Source: Candidatus Nanopelagicales bacterium (lineage in GTDB: Bacteria; Actinomycetota; Actinomycetes; S36-B12; CAIYMF01). From it: a stretch of DNA of 64,000 nt. Below are positions 55,094 through 62,501 of the stretch, one piece after another. The stretch spans positions 1-64,000 of the forward strand of contig JAFIHG010000018.1 in assembly GCA_017848795.1 (NCBI GenBank). Direction: 5' to 3'. Position 1 is the stretch's first letter, and each line of letters starts with the position of its first letter. The translations under genes and the position numbers were made by a program. The notes under the pieces were generated by a model. The model was not told the origin of the DNA, did no database searches, and saw nothing but the letters and a program-made list of their open reading frames with translations.

Positions 55094-55710
55094 GCATGAT
55101 CACCGGGGGCGGGTACGGCCAGACCGGCGGGCCCGCGCCGCGCTCGCGCGCACTGACGGTCACTCTCGTGGTGCTCGGCGCCATCGTGCTGTTCGGCGCC
55201 GGCGTGGCGCTCTCGTGGTTCCTGCGGGGCGGCAACGGCGGCGGCGGCGCGGCAGGGCCGACCTCGGGAGCCTCCCCGACGTGCGTCGCGACGACCACCG
55301 TCCCGGGCGTCGGGTTGCCCAAGCCGGGCACGGTGTCGATCAACGTCTACAACGCGACGGACCGTACCGGGCTCGCGGCCAGCACGGCCGGCGTACTGAA
55401 GGGCCGCGGTTTCACCGTCGGCGAGATCGCCAACGACCCGCTCGGCAAGACCGTGAGGCCGAGCGCCGAGCTGCGGTACGGACCCAAGGGCGAGCAGAAC
55501 GCCAAGCTGCTCTCCTTCTACATCCCGGGCGCCAAGCTCGTGCAGGACGACCGTACGGATGCGTCGGTCGACGTCGTGCTGGGCGAGAAGTTCAAGGCCG
55601 TCCGGTCGCCGGCGCAGGTGCAGAAGGCGCTCACCACCCCGGTCGTGACCAGGTCCGGCCCCGGCTGCAGCTCGTCGCCGGCGGCGCCGCCGGCCAGCGC
55701 CAGCCCCTGA
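55090..55710 (+). CDS. LytR C-terminal domain membrane protein
   Basis: A 206-residue protein: short cytoplasmic N terminus, one membrane helix (about 20-44), a Gly/Ser-rich linker and an extracytoplasmic LytR_C domain (about 75-165; SINVYNATDRTGLAASTAGV, LRYGPKGEQNAKLL, DVVLGEKF). LytR_C domains occur in envelope proteins of the LytR-CpsA-Psr system; here the LCP catalytic domain is absent. The start GTG overlaps the VapB-like stop. The C-terminal tail is Ser/Pro-rich. Confidence 0.87.
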   Translation: MSMITGGGYGQTGGPAPRSRALTVTLVVLGAIVLFGAGVALSWFLRGGNGGGGAAGPTSGASPTCVATTTVPGVGLPKPGTVSINVYNATDRTGLAASTAGVLKGRGFTVGEIANDPLGKTVRPSAELRYGPKGEQNAKLLSFYIPGAKLVQDDRTDASVDVVLGEKFKAVRSPAQVQKALTTPVVTRSGPGCSSSPAAPPASASP

Positions 55711-55712
55711 GC

Positions 55713-55970
55713 GTGCGCGTCACGATCCGGGTACGACCCGGCGCGTCGCGCACGAAGGTCGGAGGCCGGTACGGCGACGCGCTCGTCGTCGCGGTCAACG
55801 CTCCTGCCGTCGACGGTCGGGCGACCGCCGCAGCGCTCGCAGCCCTCGCCGATGCGGTCGGCGTACGTGCCCGCGACGTGCGGCTGGTGACCGGCGCGAC
55901 CTCCCGTACCAAGGTCGTCGAGCTGCCCGACGAGTGCCGCGCGACCGTCGCGGCGCTGCGCGACGCGTGA
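55713..55970 (+). CDS. DUF167/YggU family protein
   Basis: An 85-residue protein of the DUF167 fold: RVRPGASRTKVGGRYGDALV, a central VDGRATAAALAALADAVG and VRLVTGATSRTKVVEL, the family's three conserved segments. Function is unknown. GTG start at 55713, two bases after the LytR_C stop, so the three small genes from 54755 appear to form one operon. Confidence 0.87.
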   Translation: MRVTIRVRPGASRTKVGGRYGDALVVAVNAPAVDGRATAAALAALADAVGVRARDVRLVTGATSRTKVVELPDECRATVAALRDA

Positions 55971-56043
55971 CGGCCCGCCTCCTGTCGTACAAGGGATGCT
56001 GGCCCGTGCTGCTCGTGCCCGGGGGTCCCGCCCGTACCACGTT

Positions 56044-56066
56044 TTCTTGACTCGTTCCAGAAACGG
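56044..56066 (+). promoter_or_regulatory. FurA-type autoregulatory operator/promoter
   Basis: TTCTTGACTCGTTCCAGAAA, ending about 16 bases before the GTG of the Fur-family gene, closely resembles the TTGACTxxTTCCAGAA operator reported upstream of furA-katG in mycobacteria and streptomycetes (recalled, not searched). TTGACT doubles as a -35-like hexamer. It is AT-richer than the surroundings. Confidence 0.65.
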
Positions 56067-56081
56067 TGATGGGCTGGGGGT

Positions 56082-56528
56082 GTGACCGAGCTTTCGACCG
56101 CCGCGCCGCCGACCTTCGAGGGTCTGCTGCGCGACGCCGGCCTGCGCGTGACCGCCCCGCGCCTGGCGGTGCTCGCCGAGGTACACGCCGCCCCGCACAG
56201 CGATGTCGACACCGTGGTCCGCGCCGTACGCGACCGGCTCGGCAGGGTCTCGACGCAGGCGGTCTACGACGTGCTGCGCGCCCTGACCGACGCCGGCTTG
56301 CTCCGCCGGATCGAGCCGGCCGGCTCCCCTGCCCGGTACGAGGCGCGGGTGCGCGACAACCACCACCACGTGGTGTGCCGCCGCTGCGGCGCGATCGGGG
56401 ACGTCGACTGCGCCACCGGTGCCGCCCCGTGCCTGGAGGCGAGCGACCCGCAGGGATTCCTCATCGACGAGGCCGAGGTGACCTACTGGGGACTCTGCCC
56501 GGCGTGCCAGGCCAGCGGCGGTTCGTGA
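56082..56528 (+). CDS. furA: FurA/CatR-type Fur-family regulator
   Basis: A 148-residue Fur-family repressor. N-terminal winged helix: [14 protein letters not shown], then [19 protein letters not shown] as recognition region; C-terminal dimerisation domain with [18 protein letters not shown] and a second CPAC pair. The layout fits actinobacterial FurA/CatR, which senses iron and peroxide and represses katG. The usual katG partner is not downstream; the next gene is on the opposite strand. The upstream operator-like TTGACTCGTTCCAGAA supports autoregulation. GTG start. Confidence 0.9.
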   Translation: MTELSTAAPPTFEGLLRDAGLRVTAPRLAVLAEVHAAPHSDVDTVVRAVRDRLGRVSTQAVYDVLRALTDAGLLRRIEPAGSPARYEARVRDNHHHVVCRRCGAIGDVDCATGAAPCLEASDPQGFLIDEAEVTYWGLCPACQASGGS

Positions 56529-56622
56529 TCGGGAGAACGGAACGGCCGGCTGGCAGCGTTGGGCAACAACCCAGGCCCCCGAACTCGCTAGCGCGGCCGC
56601 TGAGAAGGCCTCGTACTACCGC

Positions 56623-57198
56623 TCATGGTCGAGTGCGGAGCAGGGCCGTCACGTAGGCGTCGTTGCTGCGACGCACCATCCGGCGGGTGAGCGGCCCGCC
56701 GGAGCGCGCGAGCAGGGCGGACAGCCGGCTCACCGCGCGCAAGTGGAACCACACCGTGCCGTCGGCGTCGAGCTCGACGAGGAACTCCTCCCGGCCGCAT
56801 TCGACGTGGCCGGGAAGTGTCAGGTAGGAGAAGCCGATACGGGTTTCACCCGCGTGAACCTCCTGCACCCGGCATGCCATCGCAAGGTGCAGCGGGCCGA
56901 GGTGCGGACCAAGTGCCACGTCAGCGTCCGGCGTCGCGCGCCCCTCCGGTGACAGCACGGCCAGCCCTGACCCGCGGTGCATCTGCCAGCAAAGGACGGC
57001 CTGGCCGTACCGCTGCAGGTCCTGCGGCCCGGAACCCAGGCGTGCCCGCCGGATCGTCAGGTCGAACCCCGGAGGCTGGCCGCCGTCGATGACCGCGGAC
57101 GGCGCGTCCGGCTGCTGTGCGCGTGCCGCCGACAGCGCCCGCCGCAGCGGCCGCTCGCCCAGCCCGATCTCCACGCGGCTCACCTTGCCACCCGGCAC
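56623..57198 (-). CDS. DUF1990 family protein
   Basis: A 191-residue protein of the DUF1990 family, indicated by the conserved TLPGHVECGREEFLVELDADGTVWFHLRAVSR-like region (about 125-160) and the C-terminal ARSGGPLTRRMVRR. Related proteins are cytosolic beta-barrel ligand-binding proteins of unknown function, sometimes called START-like. It is convergent with the Fur-family gene; the 5' end is uncertain between GTG at 57198 and 57183. An extensive non-coding region with repeats lies upstream. Confidence 0.82.
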   Translation of the reverse strand: MPGGKVSRVEIGLGERPLRRALSAARAQQPDAPSAVIDGGQPPGFDLTIRRARLGSGPQDLQRYGQAVLCWQMHRGSGLAVLSPEGRATPDADVALGPHLGPLHLAMACRVQEVHAGETRIGFSYLTLPGHVECGREEFLVELDADGTVWFHLRAVSRLSALLARSGGPLTRRMVRRSNDAYVTALLRTRP

Positions 57199-57318
57199 GT
57201 CGAGCCGCAGGGGCGCGGTTCACGCCCGCGCCCGCGCGCTGGGAGCCGACATCCGCATGCCCGCAGGTTGACCTCGACGCCGCGCACCTGTCCTCGTGAC
57301 GACACGATGCGGACTGAC
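57199..57318. other. Upstream region of the DUF1990 gene
   Basis: About 120 bases between the DUF1990 start and the palindromic element. No gene, clear promoter or repeat is visible; runs such as GCCCGCGCCCGCGCGC are low-complexity GC sequence. Confidence 0.4.
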
Positions 57319-57426
57319 CATGATCAGGAGAACGAACGTGCAGTCGTAGGGCCAGGACGTCGCCCGATCCGTGCTCGCCAGCAGCGGCTGGCGACGGCAG
57401 CACTACGTGTTGGTTCTCCTGATCTT
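57319..57426. repeat. 108-bp palindromic intergenic element
   Basis: TGATCAGGAGAACGAACGTG (57321-57340) pairs with CTACGTGTTGGTTCTCCTGATC (57403-57424) with a few mismatches. An inner hairpin (CGCCAGC/GCTGGCG) fills the loop. The right end TGATCTTGCCTGCG also occurs at 38917-38930 in the element between imuB and dnaE2, hinting at shared ancestry. Confidence 0.7.
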
Positions 57427-57757
57427 GCCTGCGCCGCCCCGTGGTGGAGGATCGGTGATCGTCGTGGGTGGGTGCTGCGGCACGCATCCGGATACTTGAC
57501 GGGTGGGACGGAACACTACGAGGTTGCGATGCTGCGGGCGGACCGCGGACGTCACGAGCAGGCCCTGGTAGCCGTCGCGATGCAGTTGATGACCGACCGC
57601 CTGGGACGGGGCCACTGCCTCGTCGTGGGAACCGGTGGTGGCAGACCCACACGCGCCAGGCGCTCGTCGTCATCAAGCAGCGCGACCCGGTCGAGATCGC
57701 CTCTCCAGCGCCACAGATCGCGCAGCAGGGCGTGATCAGGCGGCCTCTCCACGGCAG
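57427..57757. other. Unresolved region with possible gene remnant
   Basis: About 330 bases without a supportable gene. The minus strand has an open frame with RDLWRWRGDLDRVALLDDDE near 57650-57710, protein-like in composition, but it lacks a plausible start and end and matches no family I know. A 16-base string CGTCGTCATCAAGCAG here (near 57666) recurs beside the 66-bp repeat near 57869. Probably a decayed insertion. Confidence 0.4.
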
Positions 57758-57823
57758 AAGCAGTTGAGGGACCCCGGGAAAGAGCACCCGGGATCCCTCA
57801 ACTGCTTGGCGGTGGCGGTGGGA
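57758..57823. repeat. 66-bp direct repeat, copy A (tRNA-Ser(CGA) 3' end plus hairpin)
   Basis: Identical to 57877-57942. It contains a hairpin (AAGCAGTTGAGGGA...TCCCTCAACTGCTT) followed by the last 14 bases of the tRNA-Ser(CGA) gene. Identity stops exactly within the T stem (GGGAA here, GGGAT in the gene). Period 119 bases. Confidence 0.9.
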
Positions 57824-57876
57824 ACCGTCGGGGCTCCTTCGTCGCCCCTCCTCCCAAATCCCGCAGCGTCGTCATC

Positions 57877-57926
57877 AAGCAGTTGAGGGACCCCGGGAAA
57901 GAGCACCCGGGATCCCTCAACTGCTT
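57877..57926 (-). terminator. Hairpin terminator of tRNA-Ser(CGA)
   Basis: AAGCAGTTGAGGGACCCCGGG pairs with CCCGGGATCCCTCAACTGCTT around GAAAGAGCA-type loop bases (57898-57905), with a mismatch or two. Located directly after the tRNA on the minus strand. A second identical hairpin at 57758-57807 gives a back-up terminator. Confidence 0.75.
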
Positions 57927-57942
57927 GGCGGTGGCGGTGGGA
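57877..57942. repeat. 66-bp direct repeat, copy B (at the tRNA-Ser(CGA) gene)
   Basis: The genuine 3' end of tRNA-Ser(CGA) (57929-57942) and its downstream hairpin (57877-57926). Copy A upstream is a perfect duplicate. tRNA 3'-end duplications are the usual footprint of integrative elements, though the 53 bases between copies hold no integrase. Confidence 0.9.
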
Positions 57943-58013
57943 TTTGAACCCACGGAGGCTTGCACCTCACACGCTTTCGAGGCGTGCTCCTTCGGCCGCT
58001 CGGACACGCCACC
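57929..58013 (-). tRNA. tRNA-Ser(CGA)
   Basis: An 85-base class II tRNA on the minus strand: acceptor GGTGGCG/CGCCACC, anticodon stem CACGC/GCGTG around loop CTCGAAA giving anticodon CGA, long variable arm GTGAGGTGCAAGCCTCC, T loop GTTCAAATCC. CCA is not encoded. Confidence 0.97.
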
Positions 58014-58137
58014 GCGGGAGAGGATACGGCAGGGCGGCCGCGGGACCGAAACACGCTGCACAGAACCGCGGTGGAACGGAACTGTGGTTCGATCTTCCGG
58101 CCACCGGTCGCCGTGCTGGTCGCAGGACGGAGCATCG

Positions 58138-59871
58138 ATGACGATCGAGTCGCCGGGCGAGCCCGCGAGTCTCGACGACGAGATCGCCGCGCCCGCTGCG
58201 GTGGAGGTCCCCGGGCCTGTCGACCGCATCGGTCGCGTACGCCGGTACGCGCACCGGTTCACCTACCTCGGGCTGGTGGGATCCGTCGTGGGGTTCTTCG
58301 CCGCGATGACACCGTCGCTGCTGCCGCGACCGCCGCTGTACCAAGGATTGATCGCCGGCATCGGGGCGGTGTTCGGGTACGGCATCGGGACGCTGCTCAG
58401 CTGGGTCGTACGCCGGCTCGGTGTCCCGGAGGTCCCGCGGGCCGGGAAGCGGGTCGCGTGGCGTGTCCTGGCCTTCGCCGGTCCGGTCGCGTGCGCGGCG
58501 ATCCTGGTCGCCGGAGGGATCTGGCAGAACGAGGTACGCGAGCTGGTCGGCGAGCCGACCGAGCCGACCCTCGTGCTCGCGGTCGTTGTGGTCGGGCCGC
58601 TGTTCGCACTGCTCGTCCTCGCGGTGAGCCGCGCGCTGCGCCGCCTCACCGCCTGGGTCGACCGGCAGTTCGCGCGGGTCGTACCGCGCTGGGTGGCGAA
58701 CGTGCTCGGGCTCGTGGCCGTGGTCCTGGTGCTCTACTGGCTGGCCGCGGGGATCCTGTTCAAGGTGCTGGTGACCACCGCGGACAACCTCTACGCGGGA
58801 ACGAACGCGACGACCCCCAGCGGCGTACGCCCGCCCACCGCCCCGCAACGGTCGGGCAGCCCGGCCTCGCTCGCGGCGTGGGACACCCTCGGGCGCCAGG
58901 GCCGCGGCTTCGTCGGGAGCGGCCCCCGCCGCGGTGAACTGGCGGCGTTCTCCGGCCGGCCCGCCCAGGAACCGATCCGGGTGTACGTCGGACTCGACAC
59001 CGCCCCCAGCGCCCGCGACCGTGCCGCGATCGCCGTACAGGAACTCGAACGCACCGGTGCCTTCGAGCGCCCGGTGCTCGTCGTCGCGGGCACGACAGGG
59101 ACCGGATGGCTCGAGCCGCAGACCGTCGACGAGCTCGAGTACCTCTGGAACGGCGACACCGCGATCGTCGGCATGCAGTACTCGTTCCTGCCGAGCTGGA
59201 TCTCGTTCCTCGTGGACAAGGACCGCGCCTCGGAGGCAGGGGTGGCGCTCTTCGACGCGGTGTACGACAAGTGGTCGACGCTGCCCCCGGAGCACCGGCC
59301 CAAGCTGATCGCGTACGGGCTGAGCCTGGGCTCGTTCTCGATGCAGTCGGCGTTCGCCAGCGCCACCGACCTCGCCACCCGTACCGACGGCGCGCTGTTC
59401 GTCGGCACGCCGAACTTCACCCAACCCTGGGGCGCGATCACCGCCGACCGGGACGCGGGAAGTCCGCAGTGGCAGCCGGTGTACCAGGGCGGCGCGCAGG
59501 TACGTTTCGGCGCGGACCCGGCCGACCTGGCGCGCCCCACCGGGCCGTGGCCGCAGCCGCGGGTGGTCTACCTGCAGCACGGCTCGGACCCGGTGGTCTG
59601 GTGGAGTCCGGACCTGATGACCCGGCAGCCGGGCTGGCTGTCCGAACCGCGTGCCCCGGACGTCTCATCGCGTACGCGCTGGTACCCGTTCGTCACCTTC
59701 GTGCAGGTCACCGTCGACCAGTTCTTCGGCACGGACGTGCCGAACGGGCACGGGCACAACTACCCGAGCGCGATCGTCGGGGCCTGGCAGGCGGTCGTGC
59801 CGGCACCGCACGTCACGGCCGCCCAGCAGGAACGGCTGCAGGCGAGGATCGACGCGATGCCGATCGACTAG
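58138..59871 (+). CDS. Membrane alpha/beta-hydrolase family protein
   Basis: A 577-residue protein. Four to five membrane helices lie between residues 40 and 215 (the first just after a short acidic N terminus), then a long extracytoplasmic C-terminal domain with an alpha/beta-hydrolase signature: nucleophile elbow YGLSLGSFS (around 396-404), upstream VVAGTTGTGW and a late HGHNYPSA with a candidate catalytic His. This layout matches the actinobacterial family annotated simply as alpha/beta-hydrolase (DUF2319-like). The substrate may be a lipid or cell-wall ester. The ATG at 58138 excludes an upstream frame that runs through the tRNA. Confidence 0.83.
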   Translation: MTIESPGEPASLDDEIAAPAAVEVPGPVDRIGRVRRYAHRFTYLGLVGSVVGFFAAMTPSLLPRPPLYQGLIAGIGAVFGYGIGTLLSWVVRRLGVPEVPRAGKRVAWRVLAFAGPVACAAILVAGGIWQNEVRELVGEPTEPTLVLAVVVVGPLFALLVLAVSRALRRLTAWVDRQFARVVPRWVANVLGLVAVVLVLYWLAAGILFKVLVTTADNLYAGTNATTPSGVRPPTAPQRSGSPASLAAWDTLGRQGRGFVGSGPRRGELAAFSGRPAQEPIRVYVGLDTAPSARDRAAIAVQELERTGAFERPVLVVAGTTGTGWLEPQTVDELEYLWNGDTAIVGMQYSFLPSWISFLVDKDRASEAGVALFDAVYDKWSTLPPEHRPKLIAYGLSLGSFSMQSAFASATDLATRTDGALFVGTPNFTQPWGAITADRDAGSPQWQPVYQGGAQVRFGADPADLARPTGPWPQPRVVYLQHGSDPVVWWSPDLMTRQPGWLSEPRAPDVSSRTRWYPFVTFVQVTVDQFFGTDVPNGHGHNYPSAIVGAWQAVVPAPHVTAAQQERLQARIDAMPID

Positions 59872-59877
59872 CCGGCC

Positions 59878-60600
59878 TCACGCGAGCATGAGGAACAGCA
59901 CGCCCAACCCGTTCAGCGCCCAGTGCGCGACGACCGGTGCGAGCAGGCTGTGCGCGCGGCGCCGCAGCTCGCAGAACACCAACCCGCCGGCGAAGGTGAG
60001 GGCGAGGGTGCCCGCGACCCGCAGCGCGGTCGCGGCGAGACCCACGCCGGCGTCGGTCGCCGCCCGGTCCGCCGCGAGGTTGGCGGCACTGCCCGACAGT
60101 GCCGGCAGCAGGTGCCAGACCGCGAACAGCAGCGACGAGATCACCACCGCCCGCCGGCTTGTCGTGTGCCGGTGCAGCAGGGCCAGCAGCACACCGCGGA
60201 ACGCGAGCTCCTCCGGGATCGCCGTGGCGAGCGGGATCACCACCAGGACGGTGAACGCCGCGGCCGGCCACGGCTGGTCGACCGGGTCGGCGTTCGCCCG
60301 TACCGCAGGGACCAGCAGCACGACGCCGTACAGCAGAGCCAGCGCGGTGCTTGCGCCGAGCCCCCAGCGCAACCCGCGCGCGTACGTCCAGTGCGACAGA
60401 CCCAGGTGGGCCGGGCGCATCCCGGCCCGGTGTGCGACGACGAGCAGCGTGAGCGTGACAGCGATGCCGATCAGAACATCCGCGTGCGGGAAGAGCCGGT
60501 TCGCGAGGTAGTTGGCCAGCGCGAGCAGCAGCAGGCTGACCGACAGCGGCCAGTGGTGGCGGGTGAGGCGGACGCGGCGGTGCAGCCGCAGCGCACTCAT
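59878..60600 (-). CDS. CPBP family intramembrane metalloprotease
   Basis: A 240-residue membrane protein with about eight helices. The CPBP (Abi) motifs are visible: EELAFRGVLLALL (EExxxR, around 129-141), a second motif FAVWHLLPAL (FxxxH) and a third LVFCELRRRAHSLLAPVVAHWALNGLG-like region with HxxxN. Such proteases process prenylated or membrane proteins and some give bacteriocin immunity. The start overlaps the tadA stop, so both are co-transcribed, though no functional link is known. Confidence 0.88.
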   Translation of the reverse strand: MSALRLHRRVRLTRHHWPLSVSLLLLALANYLANRLFPHADVLIGIAVTLTLLVVAHRAGMRPAHLGLSHWTYARGLRWGLGASTALALLYGVVLLVPAVRANADPVDQPWPAAAFTVLVVIPLATAIPEELAFRGVLLALLHRHTTSRRAVVISSLLFAVWHLLPALSGSAANLAADRAATDAGVGLAATALRVAGTLALTFAGGLVFCELRRRAHSLLAPVVAHWALNGLGVLFLMLA

Positions 60601-61058
60601 CGCCGGGCGGCGAAGAAGTCGCCCAGCACGGCGGCGCAGTCCGCCGCGAGGACGCCGGCGACCACCTCGGGGTGGTGGTTCAACCGGGGGTCACGCAACA
60701 GGTCCCACATCGAGCCGGCCGCGCCGTACTCCTCGTTCCAGGCGCCGAACACCAGCCGCTCGATGCGGGAGAGCCATGCGGCCGCGGCGCACATCGGGCA
60801 CGGTTCGAGCGTGACGACCAGCGTCGTACCGGTGAGGCGCCAGGACCCGAGCGCGGCGGCCGCCCGGCGCAGCGCGACGACCTCGGCATGGGCGGTCGGG
60901 TCCTGGGTGCTCTCCCGGAGGTTGGTGCCGGTCGCCAGGACCTGCCCGCCGCCGTCCAGCACGAGCGCGGCGACGGGGACCTCGCCGGCGCCTGCCGCGT
61001 CCCGCGCGAGAGCGAGCGCATCGCGCATCACCGCCTCGTCCTCGGCGCGCACCTTCAC
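60597..61058 (-). CDS. tadA: tRNA adenosine(34) deaminase
   Basis: A 153-residue deaminase with the zinc motif complete: HAEV (about 57-60, catalytic Glu) and PCPMC (about 86-90). It converts A34 to inosine in tRNA-Arg(ACG), whose gene lies at 21760 in this window. The GTG start at 61058 and length fit TadA. It is followed on the same strand, overlapping, by the CPBP gene and preceded by the tadA-associated gene, an actinobacterial arrangement. Confidence 0.93.
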   Translation of the reverse strand: MKVRAEDEAVMRDALALARDAAGAGEVPVAALVLDGGGQVLATGTNLRESTQDPTAHAEVVALRRAAAALGSWRLTGTTLVVTLEPCPMCAAAAWLSRIERLVFGAWNEEYGAAGSMWDLLRDPRLNHHPEVVAGVLAADCAAVLGDFFAARR

Positions 61059-61128
61059 CCGCAGATGGTCCCACCCGTACGCAGACCGCGCGGCGTCGCG
61101 CGATGCGCGGTCGCACCGCCGCGAGGGC

Positions 61129-61614
61129 TCAGTCCGGAAGCGCCTCCAAGGTGGCGTCGAACTGCTCGCCGAACCCGATCCGCGCCGCGATCCGCGCCAG
61201 CATCTCGTCCGGGTAGAGATCCAGATCGGCGCACAGCAGGTCCAGCTCGTCCGGTCCGACGCCGAGGTCCTCGAACATCCGCAGGTCGCCCGCGGGACGC
61301 GGTTCGTCGAGCTCGTCGCCCTCCGGCATCGGCAGCGCCAAGCGGTCCACGACCTCGTGTGCGAGCGGCCAGTCGTGGGCGGCCGTCACGTCCGACAGCA
61401 GGAGCCGGACCTCCTCGCCACGTACCCGCACCGCGAGGAAGAAGTCCTCGGCCACCGAGACGAAACCCAGGACCCCGGCCTCCCCGGGTTGGGCGCGCAG
61501 CACGGTGACGAGCGCGTCGAGCGACGACGTCGTACGGGCCGGCAGCGGGTCGACGAGCCACCGCCCCTCCTCGCGCCAGGCGGCCACCGCGAAGTCGAGC
61601 GCCTCGGTCTCCAT
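61129..61614 (-). CDS. tRNA adenosine deaminase-associated protein
   Basis: A 161-residue acidic protein of the actinobacterial tRNA-deaminase-associated family, recognised by VLGFVSVAEDFFLAVRVRGE and LGVGPDELDLLCADLDLYPD and by its place 70 bases upstream of tadA on the same strand. Its biochemical role is not known; the acidic, aromatic C-terminal half may dock on TadA or tRNA. The ATG at 61614 was chosen; a GTG 12 bases upstream is possible. Confidence 0.85.
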   Translation of the reverse strand: METEALDFAVAAWREEGRWLVDPLPARTTSSLDALVTVLRAQPGEAGVLGFVSVAEDFFLAVRVRGEEVRLLLSDVTAAHDWPLAHEVVDRLALPMPEGDELDEPRPAGDLRMFEDLGVGPDELDLLCADLDLYPDEMLARIAARIGFGEQFDATLEALPD

Positions 61615-61728
61615 CGACACCCTCACCCTCGCCCGCTGCTGCCCGCCCGCTGGCCGCGCACCGCAACCCTGTCACAGCGCCGTCGGGCGCGGGTACCGGT
61701 TGCGGCGCCCGCTTTCGGCGCCGGCAGC

Positions 61729-61734
61729 TAGCCT
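61729..61734 (+). promoter_or_regulatory. -10 element of upp, probable leaderless transcript
   Basis: TAGCCT at 61729-61734 ends six bases before the GTG start of upp, so transcription would start at or next to the initiation codon. No Shine-Dalgarno is present. No clear -35 is seen. Confidence 0.5.
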
Positions 61735-61740
61735 CGGGCC

Positions 61741-62388
61741 GTGACCGGACTCGCGCTGCACGTCGCCGACCACCCGCTGGTGGCCCACAAGCTCACGACC
61801 CTGCGCGACGAGCGCACCGACTCGCCGACCTTCCGCCGGCTCGCCGACGAGCTCGTCACCCTGCTCGCGTACGAGGCGACCCGCGGCATCCGCGTCGAAC
61901 CGGTCGACATCACGACGCCGGTCGCCCCGACGACAGGTGTCAAGCTCGCCGACCCGCGCCCGCTCGTGGTGCCGATCCTGCGCGCGGGGCTCGGGATGCT
62001 GGACGGGATGGTGCGCCTGCTGCCGACCGCCGAGGTCGGTTTCCTGGGGATGATCCGCGACGAGGCGACGTTGCAGGTGTCGACGTACGCCGACCGGGTA
62101 CCCACCGACCTGTCGGGACGCCAGCTGTTCGTGCTGGACCCGATGCTCGCCACCGGGGGCACGCTCGTCGACGCCGTCGACCTGCTCCTCGGCCGGGGTG
62201 CGACCGACGTGACGGCGATCTGCCTGCTCGCGGCGCCCGAGGGCGTGGCCCGGGTGCGCGCGGCGTACGACGACCGGCCGGTGCGGGTCACCGTCGTCAC
62301 GGCCGGCCTCGACGAGCGGCTCAACGAGAAGGGCTACATCGTGCCCGGTCTCGGGGATGCGGGGGACCGGCTGTACGGCATCGTGTAG
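61741..62388 (+). CDS. upp: Uracil phosphoribosyltransferase
   Basis: A 215-residue enzyme of standard length. The PRPP loop [12 protein letters not shown] (about 130-141) and the uracil-binding C-terminal [16 protein letters not shown] are intact. It salvages uracil to UMP. GTG start with a TAGCCT -10 hexamer six bases upstream and no ribosome-binding site, suggesting leaderless translation. It is divergent from the deaminase-associated gene with a 126-base gap. Confidence 0.96.
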   Translation: MTGLALHVADHPLVAHKLTTLRDERTDSPTFRRLADELVTLLAYEATRGIRVEPVDITTPVAPTTGVKLADPRPLVVPILRAGLGMLDGMVRLLPTAEVGFLGMIRDEATLQVSTYADRVPTDLSGRQLFVLDPMLATGGTLVDAVDLLLGRGATDVTAICLLAAPEGVARVRAAYDDRPVRVTVVTAGLDERLNEKGYIVPGLGDAGDRLYGIV

Positions 62389-62501
62389 CGCTGCCTCGTC
62401 CGTGCGGCCGGCCGCCGGGAACGGGCGGGAATGCGTCACCTCGGGATATGGTTGAAGACTTGACTACCGGGGTTCACCGGTTCGAGACGAGGAGATCCGC
62501 C

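Noticed and set aside
54755-55710. A type II toxin-antitoxin module
   Set aside because: Only the antitoxin-like member is present. The overlapping neighbour is a LytR_C envelope protein, not a PIN-domain toxin.
57883-58137. Upstream extension of the alpha/beta-hydrolase frame
   Set aside because: It would run through the tRNA-Ser(CGA) gene and its terminator. The ATG at 58138 is followed by a plausible protein start.
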